Positions 54,856 to 63,511 of a stretch of DNA of 64,000 nt are shown piece by piece. The notes below the pieces were generated by a model that was not told the DNA's origin, searched no databases, and saw only the letters and a list, made by a program, of their open reading frames with translations. This stretch comes from Hansschlegelia quercus (GTDB lineage: Bacteria; Pseudomonadota; Alphaproteobacteria; Rhizobiales; Methylopilaceae). How positions within the stretch are numbered: the stretch's first letter is position 1; each line of letters opens with the position of its first letter. The stretch is from NCBI RefSeq assembly GCF_004310425.1, contig NZ_SIUB01000006.1:62001-126000 (forward strand), read 5' to 3'. The position numbers and the translations under genes are program-made.

Positions 54856-54870
54856 TGAGCTATTCTAAAG
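54856..54870. promoter_or_regulatory. Imperfect inverted repeat with TTCTAAA arm upstream of the iron ABC ATPase
   Basis: TTGAGCT-A-TTCTAAA is a quasi-palindrome whose right arm TTCTAAA also occurs in the perfect repeat at 56726-56757. It lies 37 bp before the ATPase start. Arms of the form TTTAGAA/TTCTAAA are known from iron-control elements (Irr) in rhizobia. This is a weak, short match. Confidence 0.3.
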
Positions 54871-54906
54871 AGCTGCCGATCGCGGGCCGCCGCAGGACCA
54901 CAAGCC

Positions 54907-55701
54907 ATGCCAGCCGAACCGTCGCCGGACGCCGCCTTCGCGCTGACCGACGCCTCATTCGCAATCGCCGGCCGGACGCTGCTGCAGCCGCTGACCCTCG
55001 AGTTCTCGCCGGGATTGGTGACTGGCCTCATCGGCCATAACGGTTCCGGCAAATCGACGCTGCTGAAGCTGCTCGCCCGCCAGCAATCCGCCTCGGGCGG
55101 AGCGGTGCGCTATGGCGGGCGGCCGATCGAGAGTTGGGGCTCCCGCCACTTCGCGCGCGAAGTCGCCTACCTCCCCCAACACCCTCCCGCCGCGACCGGC
55201 ATGAAGGTCAAGGAGCTGGTCGCGCTCGGCCGATATCCCTGGCATGGCGCGCTCGGCCGCTTCGGCGCTGCTGACGCGGCCGCCGTGGAGGAGGCCATGG
55301 AACTCGCCGACGTCGAAATCTTCGCCGACCGCATGGTGGACGAACTCTCCGGCGGCGAGCGCCAGCGCGTCTGGCTCGCGATGCTGGTCGCGCAGCAGGC
55401 GCGTTGGCTGCTGCTCGACGAGCCGATCTCCGCTCTCGACGTCGCCCATCAGATCGACGTTCTCGCGCTGGTGCGGCGGCTCTCGGAGGCGCGTGGGCTC
55501 GGCGTCGTGGTCGTGCTGCACGAGGTCAACATGGCCGCGCGGTTCTGCGACGACATCGTGGCGCTCCATACCGGCCGGCTGATCGCGCGCGGCGCCCCGT
55601 CACGCATCGTCGCGCGGGACGAACTCAGCGCCATCTACGGCGTCGGTATGCACGTCCTGCCGCATCCCGTCACCGGCGCGCCTCTCGCCTTCGCGGACTA
55701 A
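54907..55701 (+). CDS. Ferric-siderophore ABC importer ATPase (FhuC/FecE-like)
   Basis: A 264-residue ATPase. Walker A GHNGSGKST (43-51), signature LSGGERQR, Walker B WLLLDEPISALDVAHQ, and the GRYPWHGALGRFGAAD stretch typical of FhuC. The switch region is VVLHEVNMAARFCDD. It should drive the double permease at 59976-61919, from which it is separated by the AraC gene and the receptor. It is the only ATPase in the iron region. Confidence 0.92.
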   Translation: MPAEPSPDAAFALTDASFAIAGRTLLQPLTLEFSPGLVTGLIGHNGSGKSTLLKLLARQQSASGGAVRYGGRPIESWGSRHFAREVAYLPQHPPAATGMKVKELVALGRYPWHGALGRFGAADAAAVEEAMELADVEIFADRMVDELSGGERQRVWLAMLVAQQARWLLLDEPISALDVAHQIDVLALVRRLSEARGLGVVVVLHEVNMAARFCDDIVALHTGRLIARGAPSRIVARDELSAIYGVGMHVLPHPVTGAPLAFAD

Positions 55702-55710
55702 CGCCGGCGG

Positions 55711-56577
55711 CTACCGTGAGAGCTTTCGCCAGGCGGAAGGCGTTCGACCCGTCATTTCCTTGAACACCCGCGTGAAGTGCGGCTGATCGGCGAAGCCCGT
55801 CGCCGCCGCGATCTCGGTCAGGGGCAGATCGGCGGCAGCGAGCATCAGCTTCGCTCGGCGGACGCGCGCCCTGAGCTGCCAGCGATGCGGCGGCATACCG
55901 GTTGCGGCCTTGAAAGCGTGACTGAAATAGCTCGGCGAAAGTCCTGTGAGAGCCGCCAAGTCTCCGAGCCTGATAAAATCGGCGCAGCGCTCCTCGATAT
56001 AGGCGATGGAGAGACGGAGCTGCCGATCCGATAGCGCAGTGCGGGGGGGCGCTTCCGCCGATCGTGCGAACACCGCTGAGACCAGCGCCGCCACGAGAGC
56101 GTCGCCGTAAAGCCCGCTTTCGGCGGCCTCTCGCGTGCAGGCCGCGTCGAGCAGCCGCGCCAGCCGATGCACGCGCTCGTCCACGAACATGAGCCGGGGA
56201 ACGCCAAGCGCCGTCTCATTGAGGCCGTCCAGCGGCCCGAGGGTCCCGGGATCGAAATGCAGGTCGAGATGGCGGACTTCGGTCGCGCCGGAGGCCTGAA
56301 GGCGAACCGGCGCGCCCGCCGGAACGAAGCTCGCCGACCTGAGACTTGAGCCTACGCGGCCTCCGATTTCCCCGCTGTCGAGCGTGATCGCAGCCTCCAG
56401 CGGCTCCAGCACGATGAAGATGCGGGGATCGAGCGAGACGTAGTCGCCGATCGCCCCGGCTTCGCAGCGCGCCCGCCAGACTTCGACCAATCCGCTCTCG
56501 GACGCGTGCAATTGCGGCGCCCCGACGACCGAGATCCCCTGCCGGGTCGACATCATCCGAGGTCGAAAAGCGCTCAT
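55711..56577 (-). CDS. AraC-family regulator of siderophore uptake
   Basis: A 288-residue regulator. The C-terminal part has two helix-turn-helix motifs: LGDLAALTGLSPSYFSHAFKAATGMPPHRW and LTEIAAATGFADQPHFTRVFKEMTGRTPSAWR. The N-terminal half is a poorly conserved sensor-like domain. It is divergent from the TonB-dependent receptor. In rhizobia such genes (RhrA-type) activate siderophore uptake upon binding the ferric siderophore. Confidence 0.9.
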   Translation of the reverse strand: MSAFRPRMMSTRQGISVVGAPQLHASESGLVEVWRARCEAGAIGDYVSLDPRIFIVLEPLEAAITLDSGEIGGRVGSSLRSASFVPAGAPVRLQASGATEVRHLDLHFDPGTLGPLDGLNETALGVPRLMFVDERVHRLARLLDAACTREAAESGLYGDALVAALVSAVFARSAEAPPRTALSDRQLRLSIAYIEERCADFIRLGDLAALTGLSPSYFSHAFKAATGMPPHRWQLRARVRRAKLMLAAADLPLTEIAAATGFADQPHFTRVFKEMTGRTPSAWRKLSR

Positions 56578-56725
56578 CCCGCCGACCTCGCAGCGACGCG
56601 ATGGACGCGTGTGGTGTGTTTATGACGCAATTGGACGCGGAAGTATTGCAAAGCCAAAAACGTTCAAGACGACAGCAGAGGATCGAACTCTTAGTGGCCG
56701 AACCGGGGCGGTCAAGTCTGCACTT

Positions 56726-56757
56726 CTCAGTTTAGATTATATAAATTCTAAACTGAG
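56726..56757. promoter_or_regulatory. Perfect 11-bp inverted repeat upstream of the siderophore receptor
   Basis: CTCAGTTTAGA-N10-TCTAAACTGAG, in an AT-rich spacer, ends 48 bp before the receptor start. It lies in the shared gap with the divergent AraC gene. The arms carry the TTTAGA/TCTAAA string of iron-control elements, but the 10-nt spacer is longer than in known Irr boxes. It may instead be bound by the AraC protein or act as a hairpin in the leader RNA. Confidence 0.65.
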
Positions 56758-56804
56758 GACTTCGCTTGGGCGCTTTACGAGATTTCTAGCCGTCGGGGAC
56801 TCAG

Positions 56805-59081
56805 GTGATCTACCGTTCAAAGCTGAATGCAGCCTTGCTGGCCGGCGTTGCGTTAGCCGCCATCTCGCATGTACAGAATGTCGCAGCGCAACAATCAGGC
56901 GATGCGACGGCTCTCGATCAAATTAATGTGCAGGGCGAGGGCCGGAGCGACGCGGCGGGGGGCAAGGGCTCGGGAACCGCGCCGGTCCAGGGCTACGTTC
57001 CGACGGCGACAACGACGGGATCGAAGACCAATACGCCGATTAAGCTGATCCCGCAGTCGATCGGCGTCATCGGCCGCGAGCAGATCGACGATCTGGGCGT
57101 ACGAAAGCCGGACGAGGCAGTGCGTTATTCGGCGGGCGTCTTCGCGCAGCCCTTCGGCGAAGACACCGACAACAACTGGTTCTACATCCGCGGCTTCGAC
57201 GCGACACAGACCGGCGTCTATCGCGACGGTATGCAGCTATACAATTACGCCTTCGGCAACTTCTATACCGACAGCTATCTACTGGAGCGCGTGGAAGTGT
57301 TGCGCGGTGCGTCTTCGGCGCTCTACGGCGGCGGCAATGTCGGCGGGATCATCAACTACGTCAGCAAGCGCCCGCTCGATTACGACTTTGGCCAGATCGA
57401 AGTCGGCATTGACAATTACCCGACCGCCTTTGCGGCCTTTGACATCAACAAGGTCGTGCCGAACGACCTCGTCACCAAAGGCGATCCGCTTCCGCCGGTC
57501 TGGAAGTATCGCGTGACAGGCAAGCTCGAGGGCGGAGACGGGTACTCGAAGCACGAGGACGGCATCCGCGGGGTCATCCAGGGCGCCGCGACGTATTCCC
57601 CCGACGCCGGTACGGATCTGACCGTCTACGCCAGCTACCAGCACATGGACCAGAAGCACGGCGGCGGCGACTTTCTTCCTTATTACGGCACGGTCAAGAG
57701 CACGCAGTTCGGTCGGATCGACCGCGACGAAAACTTCTCCGAGCCAGACCTCGACAAATTCGAGCGTCAGCAGGCGATGGCCGGCTACGAACTGAACACC
57801 GATGTCAATGAAATGTGGACCGCGCATTCAAAGGCGCGTTTCGCCTACAGCCACGTCGACGAGGTTCAGCTCTACGCGTTCGGCTATCAGGGGCCGCCCT
57901 TCAATTTCAACCCGCAGCCCGACGCGACCAACCTGTTGTCGCGCATCAATTTCGATCACGACACCGAAGCCTACAGCTTCACGACCGACAACAATCTCGT
58001 GGGCAAGTTCGCAACCGGCGGCCTAGACCACACGCTGCTGTTCGGCGTCGATTACAAGTTCTACCGGATCGACGAAGTGCAGTCCTCGAACCGGTTTCCG
58101 CTGGCCGCGACCCCGATCAGCGCGAGCGATCCTGATTACGGCGCGGCGCAGCCACTCCGGGGGCGATACATCGACGAGGCCTCGAACCTAAACCAGCTTG
58201 GCGTATACGTTCAGGATCAGATCCGATTCGGCAACGGCTTCATCGGGACGCTCAATGGGCGCTACGATCGGGTGTGGATTGACGGCAAGTACAAGGCCAT
58301 TCCAGGCGAGGACACCGGCGAGGACACCGATCTGAACAAGGGCCGCTTCAGCGGCCGCGCGGGACTCGGCTACGAGTTCGACAACGGCGTAGTGCCCTAC
58401 GTCAGCATCGCGAGCACCTTCAACCCGCTGCTCGGCGGCAACGTCGTCGGCAACGTCGCGCCTTTACCCCCCGGCACGACACGCACGCCGTTCAAGCCCG
58501 AGACCGGCATCCAGTACGAGGCGGGAGTGAAATACGCGCCGACCTGGTTCAACGGACTGTTCAGCGCCGCGATCTTCGACTTGACCAAGAAGAACGTCGT
58601 CGTCGGCCCGTTCCAGGCGCAGACGCAGCTCGGGAAGGTTCGCTCGCGCGGGGTCGAGTTCGAGGCGCAGGCGAACCTGACCGAAAACTGGAAGTTCCTT
58701 GGCGCCTTCACCGCTTACCAGCTGAAGATCCTGAAGGATGACATCGCCGCGAACGTCGGCGACCAGCCGTTTCTAGTTCCCGAGGTGATCGGCTCGGCCT
58801 TTCTCGACTACACCGTCACGACGGGCCCCTTGAAGGGCGTCAGCGGGGGCGCCGGCGTCAGGTATATCGGCAAATCGGAGGCCACCCAGCCGAACACGGT
58901 TAAGGTGCCGGACGCCACGCTCTTCGACGCCGCCGTGCGCTACGAGTGGGACAAGTACAAGGTCAGCCTCAACGTCACCAACCTGTTCGACAAGCGCTTC
59001 GTGTCCGGTTGCCAGGGCATCAATGTGTGCTCCTATGGCGAGGGCCGAAAGGCGCTGGTCAGAGCGAGCTATACGTGGTGA
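56805..59081 (+). CDS. TonB-dependent siderophore receptor
   Basis: A 758-residue outer-membrane receptor. Signal peptide to about AAQQ, then a plug domain with a TonB-box-like start (GDATALDQINVQGEGRS), the plug landmarks TPIKLIPQSIGVIGREQIDDLG and VEVLRGASSALYGGGNVGGIINYVSKRP, followed by a 22-strand barrel ending in aromatic W (RASYTW). Start is GTG 56805, preceded by CGGGGACTCAG. The receptor type is hydroxamate-like (FhuA/FhuE-like) by eye, but the ligand is not known. Its stop overlaps the binding protein start by 4 nt. Confidence 0.93.
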   Translation: MIYRSKLNAALLAGVALAAISHVQNVAAQQSGDATALDQINVQGEGRSDAAGGKGSGTAPVQGYVPTATTTGSKTNTPIKLIPQSIGVIGREQIDDLGVRKPDEAVRYSAGVFAQPFGEDTDNNWFYIRGFDATQTGVYRDGMQLYNYAFGNFYTDSYLLERVEVLRGASSALYGGGNVGGIINYVSKRPLDYDFGQIEVGIDNYPTAFAAFDINKVVPNDLVTKGDPLPPVWKYRVTGKLEGGDGYSKHEDGIRGVIQGAATYSPDAGTDLTVYASYQHMDQKHGGGDFLPYYGTVKSTQFGRIDRDENFSEPDLDKFERQQAMAGYELNTDVNEMWTAHSKARFAYSHVDEVQLYAFGYQGPPFNFNPQPDATNLLSRINFDHDTEAYSFTTDNNLVGKFATGGLDHTLLFGVDYKFYRIDEVQSSNRFPLAATPISASDPDYGAAQPLRGRYIDEASNLNQLGVYVQDQIRFGNGFIGTLNGRYDRVWIDGKYKAIPGEDTGEDTDLNKGRFSGRAGLGYEFDNGVVPYVSIASTFNPLLGGNVVGNVAPLPPGTTRTPFKPETGIQYEAGVKYAPTWFNGLFSAAIFDLTKKNVVVGPFQAQTQLGKVRSRGVEFEAQANLTENWKFLGAFTAYQLKILKDDIAANVGDQPFLVPEVIGSAFLDYTVTTGPLKGVSGGAGVRYIGKSEATQPNTVKVPDATLFDAAVRYEWDKYKVSLNVTNLFDKRFVSGCQGINVCSYGEGRKALVRASYTW

Positions 59082-59983
59082 CAGACCTGCGGCCGCTTCG
59101 GCGGCCGCGCGTATCCCTCTGCCGCCGCGGCGTCCTTTTGGGCGCCGCGGCTTTGTCGTTGGCGAGGCCGGCGGTCGCCGCCGCGCCCTCCCGCATCGCC
59201 GCAATCGACTGGGCGATGCTCGAGACGACGCTCGCGCTTGGCGTGACGCCGGTCGCAGCGAGCGAACTGCTGCTGTTCCGCAAGGCGGCGATCGAGCCCG
59301 TCGTGCCCGATGCGGTCGCCGACCTCGGCCTCCGCGGCTCGATCGCCTACGAGCAGCTTCACGCCGCACGGCCCGATATCGTGCTGATCTCGCCCTGGTA
59401 CGAGAACCGCGCGCACATCCTGTCCCGGATCGCTCCGGTCGCGAGTTTCTCGATCTACGAACCTGGGCGGCCGCCTTACGACGCTGCGGTCGCCGCGACG
59501 CGCGCGCTCGGCATGCGTCTCGGCCGGACGATCGAGGCCGAGCGCGCGATCGAAGAGGCATCTTTGGAAATCGAGGCATGCCGCAGGTCGCTGTCGGCGC
59601 TTGGCGGCCGCTCTGTCCTGATCATGAATCTCGGCGACGCCCGTCACTTCCGCGCCTTCGGCGCCGACAGCATGTTCGGCGACGTGCTGGGACGGCTGGG
59701 GCTCGCCTGCGCCTGGATCGAGCCCACGGCCTTCGGCGCGTATCCGACGGTCGGCGTCGAGACGCTCGCCGGCATGACCGACGCGATCGTGGTCAATGTT
59801 GGACCGACGCCTCCTTCCGCGCTTGCCGAGATGCGCGCGAGCCCGCTGTGGCGCGCCATGCCGTCGATCGCCGAAGGCCGCTTCGTGGAGATGGAGCCCG
59901 TAAACCCCTACGGCGCGCTTCGCGCAGCCCGGCGCTTCGCGCGGCTCCTCACAGGCGCGCTCGGCCCGCTCGCCCATGCCTGA
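59078..59983 (+). CDS. Ferric-siderophore-binding protein (FhuD-like)
   Basis: A 301-residue periplasmic binding protein. The start is a GTG at 59078 that overlaps the receptor stop (GTGA), and the first residues contain CRRGVLLGAAALSLARPAVAAAP, a twin-arginine-like signal. The mature part is IAAIDWAMLETTLALGVTPVAASE, with DIVLISPWYENRAHILSRIAPVASF, both typical of FhuD. It passes the siderophore to the FhuB-like permease. Confidence 0.9.
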   Translation: MTDLRPLRRPRVSLCRRGVLLGAAALSLARPAVAAAPSRIAAIDWAMLETTLALGVTPVAASELLLFRKAAIEPVVPDAVADLGLRGSIAYEQLHAARPDIVLISPWYENRAHILSRIAPVASFSIYEPGRPPYDAAVAATRALGMRLGRTIEAERAIEEASLEIEACRRSLSALGGRSVLIMNLGDARHFRAFGADSMFGDVLGRLGLACAWIEPTAFGAYPTVGVETLAGMTDAIVVNVGPTPPSALAEMRASPLWRAMPSIAEGRFVEMEPVNPYGALRAARRFARLLTGALGPLAHA

Positions 59984-61919
59984 CCACGCGAGACGCGCGA
60001 CGGTCGCGGCATGGCTCGTCTGGCTCGGCTTAGCGGGTCTCGCCGCCGCGGTGTCGCTTCAGGAAATCCTCCCGCGCCTCGGTGCGGGCGCGGGTTCCGT
60101 CGATCACGCGCTGCTCGTCTATAGCGCCGCGCCGCGCATCGTGATCGCGCTGCTCGCCGGCGCTGCGCTTGGTCTGGCCGGCGCCCTGCTGCAATCCGCG
60201 CTCGACAATCCGCTGGCGGAGCCCTCCACGCTCGGCGTTTTCGCAGGCTCTCAGCTCACGCTCGGCCTCGCGGCGAGCTTCGCGCCGGCCCTTGGCGCGC
60301 TTGGCCGCGAGGCGGCGGCGTTCGCCGGCGGCGGCGGCGCGGCGGCGCTTGTCTTGGCGCTGTCATGGCGGCGCAGGCTCGATCCGGTCACCGTGGTGCT
60401 CTGCGGCATGGTCGTCGCGATGGTCGCGAGTTCGCTCTCGGCCGCCCTCATTCTCGCACGCGGCGACTACCTGTTCGCGCTGTTGATTTGGGGCGGCGGA
60501 TCGCTCGTCCAGGAAGGCTGGCGCCCGAGCGCGGCGATCGGCGCGGCGCTCGCCGTCGGCCTCGTGGCCGCGGCCGTCATGAGCCGGCCGCTCGCGACGC
60601 TCACCGCCGGCGAAGACAGCGCGCGAAGCCTTGGCGCCCCCGCCCCCGTGATCCGCATCGCCGCGCTCACGATCGGCGTGCTGCTGGCGACGACGGTCGC
60701 GGCCGAAATCGGGCTGATCGCCTTTGTAGGGCTCGCGGCCCCGACGCTCGCGCGCGCTTCCGGCGCCCGTGCGCCCCGGCAGTTGTTGGCCGCGGCTCCC
60801 GCGGTCGGCGCGATCCTGCTGTGGCTGACGGACGCCGTCGTGCAACTCGTCGGTTCGGGCGAGTCCATTCCGACGGGCGCCGCAACCGCGTTTCTCGGCG
60901 CGCCCTTGCTGCTCTGGCTGCTGCCCCGCCTTGCGCTCGCCGACCGCCCGACAGCCGTCCGCCCGCCCTCCCGACGAAACCCGCGCGTGACGCTCGGGCT
61001 TCTTGCCGCCTGCGCTCTCGTCGCGATCGTGACGGCTCTCGTGCTCGGCCGGGACATGGACGGATGGAGCGTCGCGACGGACGGCGCCTTTAGCGAACTC
61101 CTGCCCTTCCGCTGGCCGCGCGTGACCGCCGCCGGCGCCGCTGGCGCGATGCTCGCGGCGGCCGGCGTCGTCCTCCAGCGCATGACCGGCAATCCCCTGG
61201 CCGGGCCGGAAGTGCTCGGCGTCGGCGCGGGCGCGGGCGTGGGGCTCGCGGCGGTGCTGCTGCTGACCGGCGCGGCTTCGCTGCCCCTCCAGATGGCGGG
61301 CGCGGCGCTCGGCGCCCTGGCGACAGTCGCGGTCATCCTTCTTCTGGCGGGCGGCGGACGGCTTGGTCCGGAGCGCATGCTGCTGGCGGGCGCGGGGATT
61401 TCGGCGTTGTGCCTCGCAGCTCTGAACGCCGTGATCGCGACCGGCTCGCGCGACGCGTTCGCGATCCTCGGCTGGATCGCCGGCGCGACCGACGCCGTCG
61501 GCCCCGAGCACGCGATCGCGGCCTGCATTGCCGCCGTCCTGTTCGCATCACCGCTGGCGCTAATGCTGCGTTGGCTGGAGACCTTGCCGCTCGGCCTTGC
61601 CCCGGCGCGATCGCTTGGGATCGACGTCCCCGCCGCTCGCCTAGCGCTGACGGTGGCGGCGGCATTGCTGACGGGGGCGGCGGCGTTGATCGCAGGCCCG
61701 CTGAGCTTCGTCGGCCTCGTCGCGCCGCACGCGGTTCGCGCGGCCGGTCTCTCGCGGCCGGGAGCGCACCTCGCCGGCTCCATGCTCGCGGGCGCGGCGC
61801 TGATGACGACCGCTGATCTACTCGCCCGGACGATCGTGTTTCCCTACCAGCTGCCGCTCGGGCTTTTCGCCTCTCTGATTGGAGGGGGCTATCTCATCGT
61901 GGCGCTCAGCCGGCGATGA
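59976..61919 (+). CDS. fhuB: Duplicated FecCD-type siderophore permease (FhuB-like)
   Basis: A 647-residue protein with two tandem FecCD-type permease units of about 320 residues each, as in E. coli FhuB. Each has the start RIVIALLAGAALGLAGALLQSALDNPLAEP/RVTAAGAAGAMLAAAGVVLQRMTGNPLAGPEVLG and the GLIAFVGLAAPTLAR/GPLSFVGLVAPHAVR coupling loop. It overlaps the binding-protein gene by 8 nt. It forms the complete transmembrane pore with the ATPase at 54907. The double unit supports a hydroxamate siderophore importer. Confidence 0.92.
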   Translation: MPDHARRATVAAWLVWLGLAGLAAAVSLQEILPRLGAGAGSVDHALLVYSAAPRIVIALLAGAALGLAGALLQSALDNPLAEPSTLGVFAGSQLTLGLAASFAPALGALGREAAAFAGGGGAAALVLALSWRRRLDPVTVVLCGMVVAMVASSLSAALILARGDYLFALLIWGGGSLVQEGWRPSAAIGAALAVGLVAAAVMSRPLATLTAGEDSARSLGAPAPVIRIAALTIGVLLATTVAAEIGLIAFVGLAAPTLARASGARAPRQLLAAAPAVGAILLWLTDAVVQLVGSGESIPTGAATAFLGAPLLLWLLPRLALADRPTAVRPPSRRNPRVTLGLLAACALVAIVTALVLGRDMDGWSVATDGAFSELLPFRWPRVTAAGAAGAMLAAAGVVLQRMTGNPLAGPEVLGVGAGAGVGLAAVLLLTGAASLPLQMAGAALGALATVAVILLLAGGGRLGPERMLLAGAGISALCLAALNAVIATGSRDAFAILGWIAGATDAVGPEHAIAACIAAVLFASPLALMLRWLETLPLGLAPARSLGIDVPAARLALTVAAALLTGAAALIAGPLSFVGLVAPHAVRAAGLSRPGAHLAGSMLAGAALMTTADLLARTIVFPYQLPLGLFASLIGGGYLIVALSRR

Positions 61920-62036
61920 TGTCGCGGATTCCAGGGCAATTAGGCCTTGAGCATATCAGATCCATCTCGTAGGCTGCCTACAGTTGATGCGTGATTATCT
62001 TTTGGGCGAACGTTTTCGAACCGGGACTTCCAGCGA

Positions 62037-62759
62037 ATGGCTGAAGTGGGCATGCCGGAGGCCACTCTTCGAGGCAACCAAGCCTACGAGCTGATCCGTC
62101 GCGAGATCGTCGCGTGCCGGATCCTTCCCGGCGCGCGCTTCACCGAGCCGGAGTTGATGCATCGCTTCTCGCTGGGCAAGGCAAGCCTCCGGATCGCGCT
62201 TCAGCGGCTGGTGCAGGCGGGCCTCGTCGCATCCATTCCGCGCCACGGCTATCGCGTGGCGCCCGTCACCGTGAAGGACGTGGACGAGGTCTTCACGCTG
62301 CGCGTTGTGCTGGAGCCGTTCGCGGCGCGGCTCGCCGCCGGAAAGGTCAATCGCGCACAGCTCGAGCGGCTGGAGCGCGCCTGCCGCGGGCAGATGCCGG
62401 GCGACGTCGGCAACCAGATCGACTTCTTCCTGGAAGCCAACCGCGGTTTCCACATGGCGATCGCCGCCGCCTCCGGGAACGAGCGTCTCTGCCGAACGCT
62501 TTCAGGACTGCTCGACGAGATGACGCGGTTGGTGGCGCTCGGCTTCGGCGTGCAGCGGGTGCGCCCGAACATCGAAGACGATCACGCCTTGCTAATCGAG
62601 CACCTCGTGGCCGGCGACGCTGACGCCGCGGAGACGGTCGCGCGCCGCCACGTGGAGACGTTCCGCATGATGACGATGGAAAAGGTCCTGGCGAGTCTGA
62701 GGGAAACCGCTCTTTTGGCGCCGATCGGCGACGCGCCGCGTGCGCTGGAAGATCGCTGA
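62037..62759 (+). CDS. GntR-family regulator, FadR/FCD subgroup
   Basis: A 240-residue regulator. The N-terminal winged helix (ELIRREIVACRILPGARFTEPELMHRFSLGKASLRIALQRLVQAGLVASIPRHGYRVAPV) and C-terminal all-helical FCD domain with ligand and metal histidines (NRGFHMAIAAASGNER) are seen. It stands immediately before an ABC importer operon (3-nt gap), so it probably regulates that importer in response to its substrate or a metabolite. Confidence 0.9.
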   Translation: MAEVGMPEATLRGNQAYELIRREIVACRILPGARFTEPELMHRFSLGKASLRIALQRLVQAGLVASIPRHGYRVAPVTVKDVDEVFTLRVVLEPFAARLAAGKVNRAQLERLERACRGQMPGDVGNQIDFFLEANRGFHMAIAAASGNERLCRTLSGLLDEMTRLVALGFGVQRVRPNIEDDHALLIEHLVAGDADAAETVARRHVETFRMMTMEKVLASLRETALLAPIGDAPRALEDR

Positions 62760-62762
62760 GCG

Positions 62763-63509
62763 ATGGCGACCGTCCGGGTCCAGAACGTCAGCAAGTGGTT
62801 TCCGCGGCGCGACGGCGAGAGCCTGCATGTTCTGCAGAACATCGAACTCGACGTGCCCGAGAAGACGATCGTGGCGATCGTCGGGGAATCGGGCTCGGGC
62901 AAGTCCACCTTGCTCAACATCATCGCCGGCTTGGTCAAGCCGGACCGCGGCTGCGTGCTCCTGAACGGCGTCAAATCGAGCGAGTTCACGGACTGGCGGT
63001 CGATGACCTACATGTTCCAGGACGACCGGCTGCTGCCATGGCGGACCGCCGCGGCGAACGTCGCCTTCGGGCTCGAGGCGGCCCATGTCTCGCGCGCCGA
63101 GCGCAAGCAGCGGGTCGCCGAGACGCTGGCGCTGGTCGGGCTGTCCGACTTCGCCGACCTCTACCCGCACGAGCTGTCCGGCGGCATGCGCAGCCGCGTC
63201 GCGCTCGCCCGCAGCCTTGTGACGCGCCCGACGCTTCTGCTGATGGACGAACCGTTCTCGAAGCTCGATCCCACGATCCGCGCCCAGATGCACGCCGAGG
63301 TGCTGCGGATCGCGAGCCTGATGGCGATGACCGTCATCTTCGTCACCCACGATCCGGAGGAGGCGGTGGTTCTGGCGAACAAGGTGGTGCTGCTGAACCC
63401 GCGCCCCGGCCGAGTCCGCGAAACCCGGACCATAGATCTTCCCTATCCCCGCGACCCGTCCGCCCCTGAGGTGAACGAGCAGGCGCGCGCGCTCAGGCGG
63501 AGTCTCTAG
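62763..63509 (+). CDS. ABC importer ATPase, nitrate/sulfonate/taurine type
   Basis: A 248-residue ATPase. Walker A GESGSGKST, signature LSGGMRSR, Walker B LLLMDEPFSKLDP, with FQDDRLLPWRT at the Q-loop and VTHDPEEAVVLA at the switch. The pattern groups it with SsuB/TauB/ThiZ-like proteins. The LSGGMRSR signature has Ser in place of the usual Gln. It lies 3 nt after the GntR gene and 2 nt before the permease. Confidence 0.9.
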   Translation: MATVRVQNVSKWFPRRDGESLHVLQNIELDVPEKTIVAIVGESGSGKSTLLNIIAGLVKPDRGCVLLNGVKSSEFTDWRSMTYMFQDDRLLPWRTAAANVAFGLEAAHVSRAERKQRVAETLALVGLSDFADLYPHELSGGMRSRVALARSLVTRPTLLLMDEPFSKLDPTIRAQMHAEVLRIASLMAMTVIFVTHDPEEAVVLANKVVLLNPRPGRVRETRTIDLPYPRDPSAPEVNEQARALRRSL

Positions 63510-63511
63510 AG

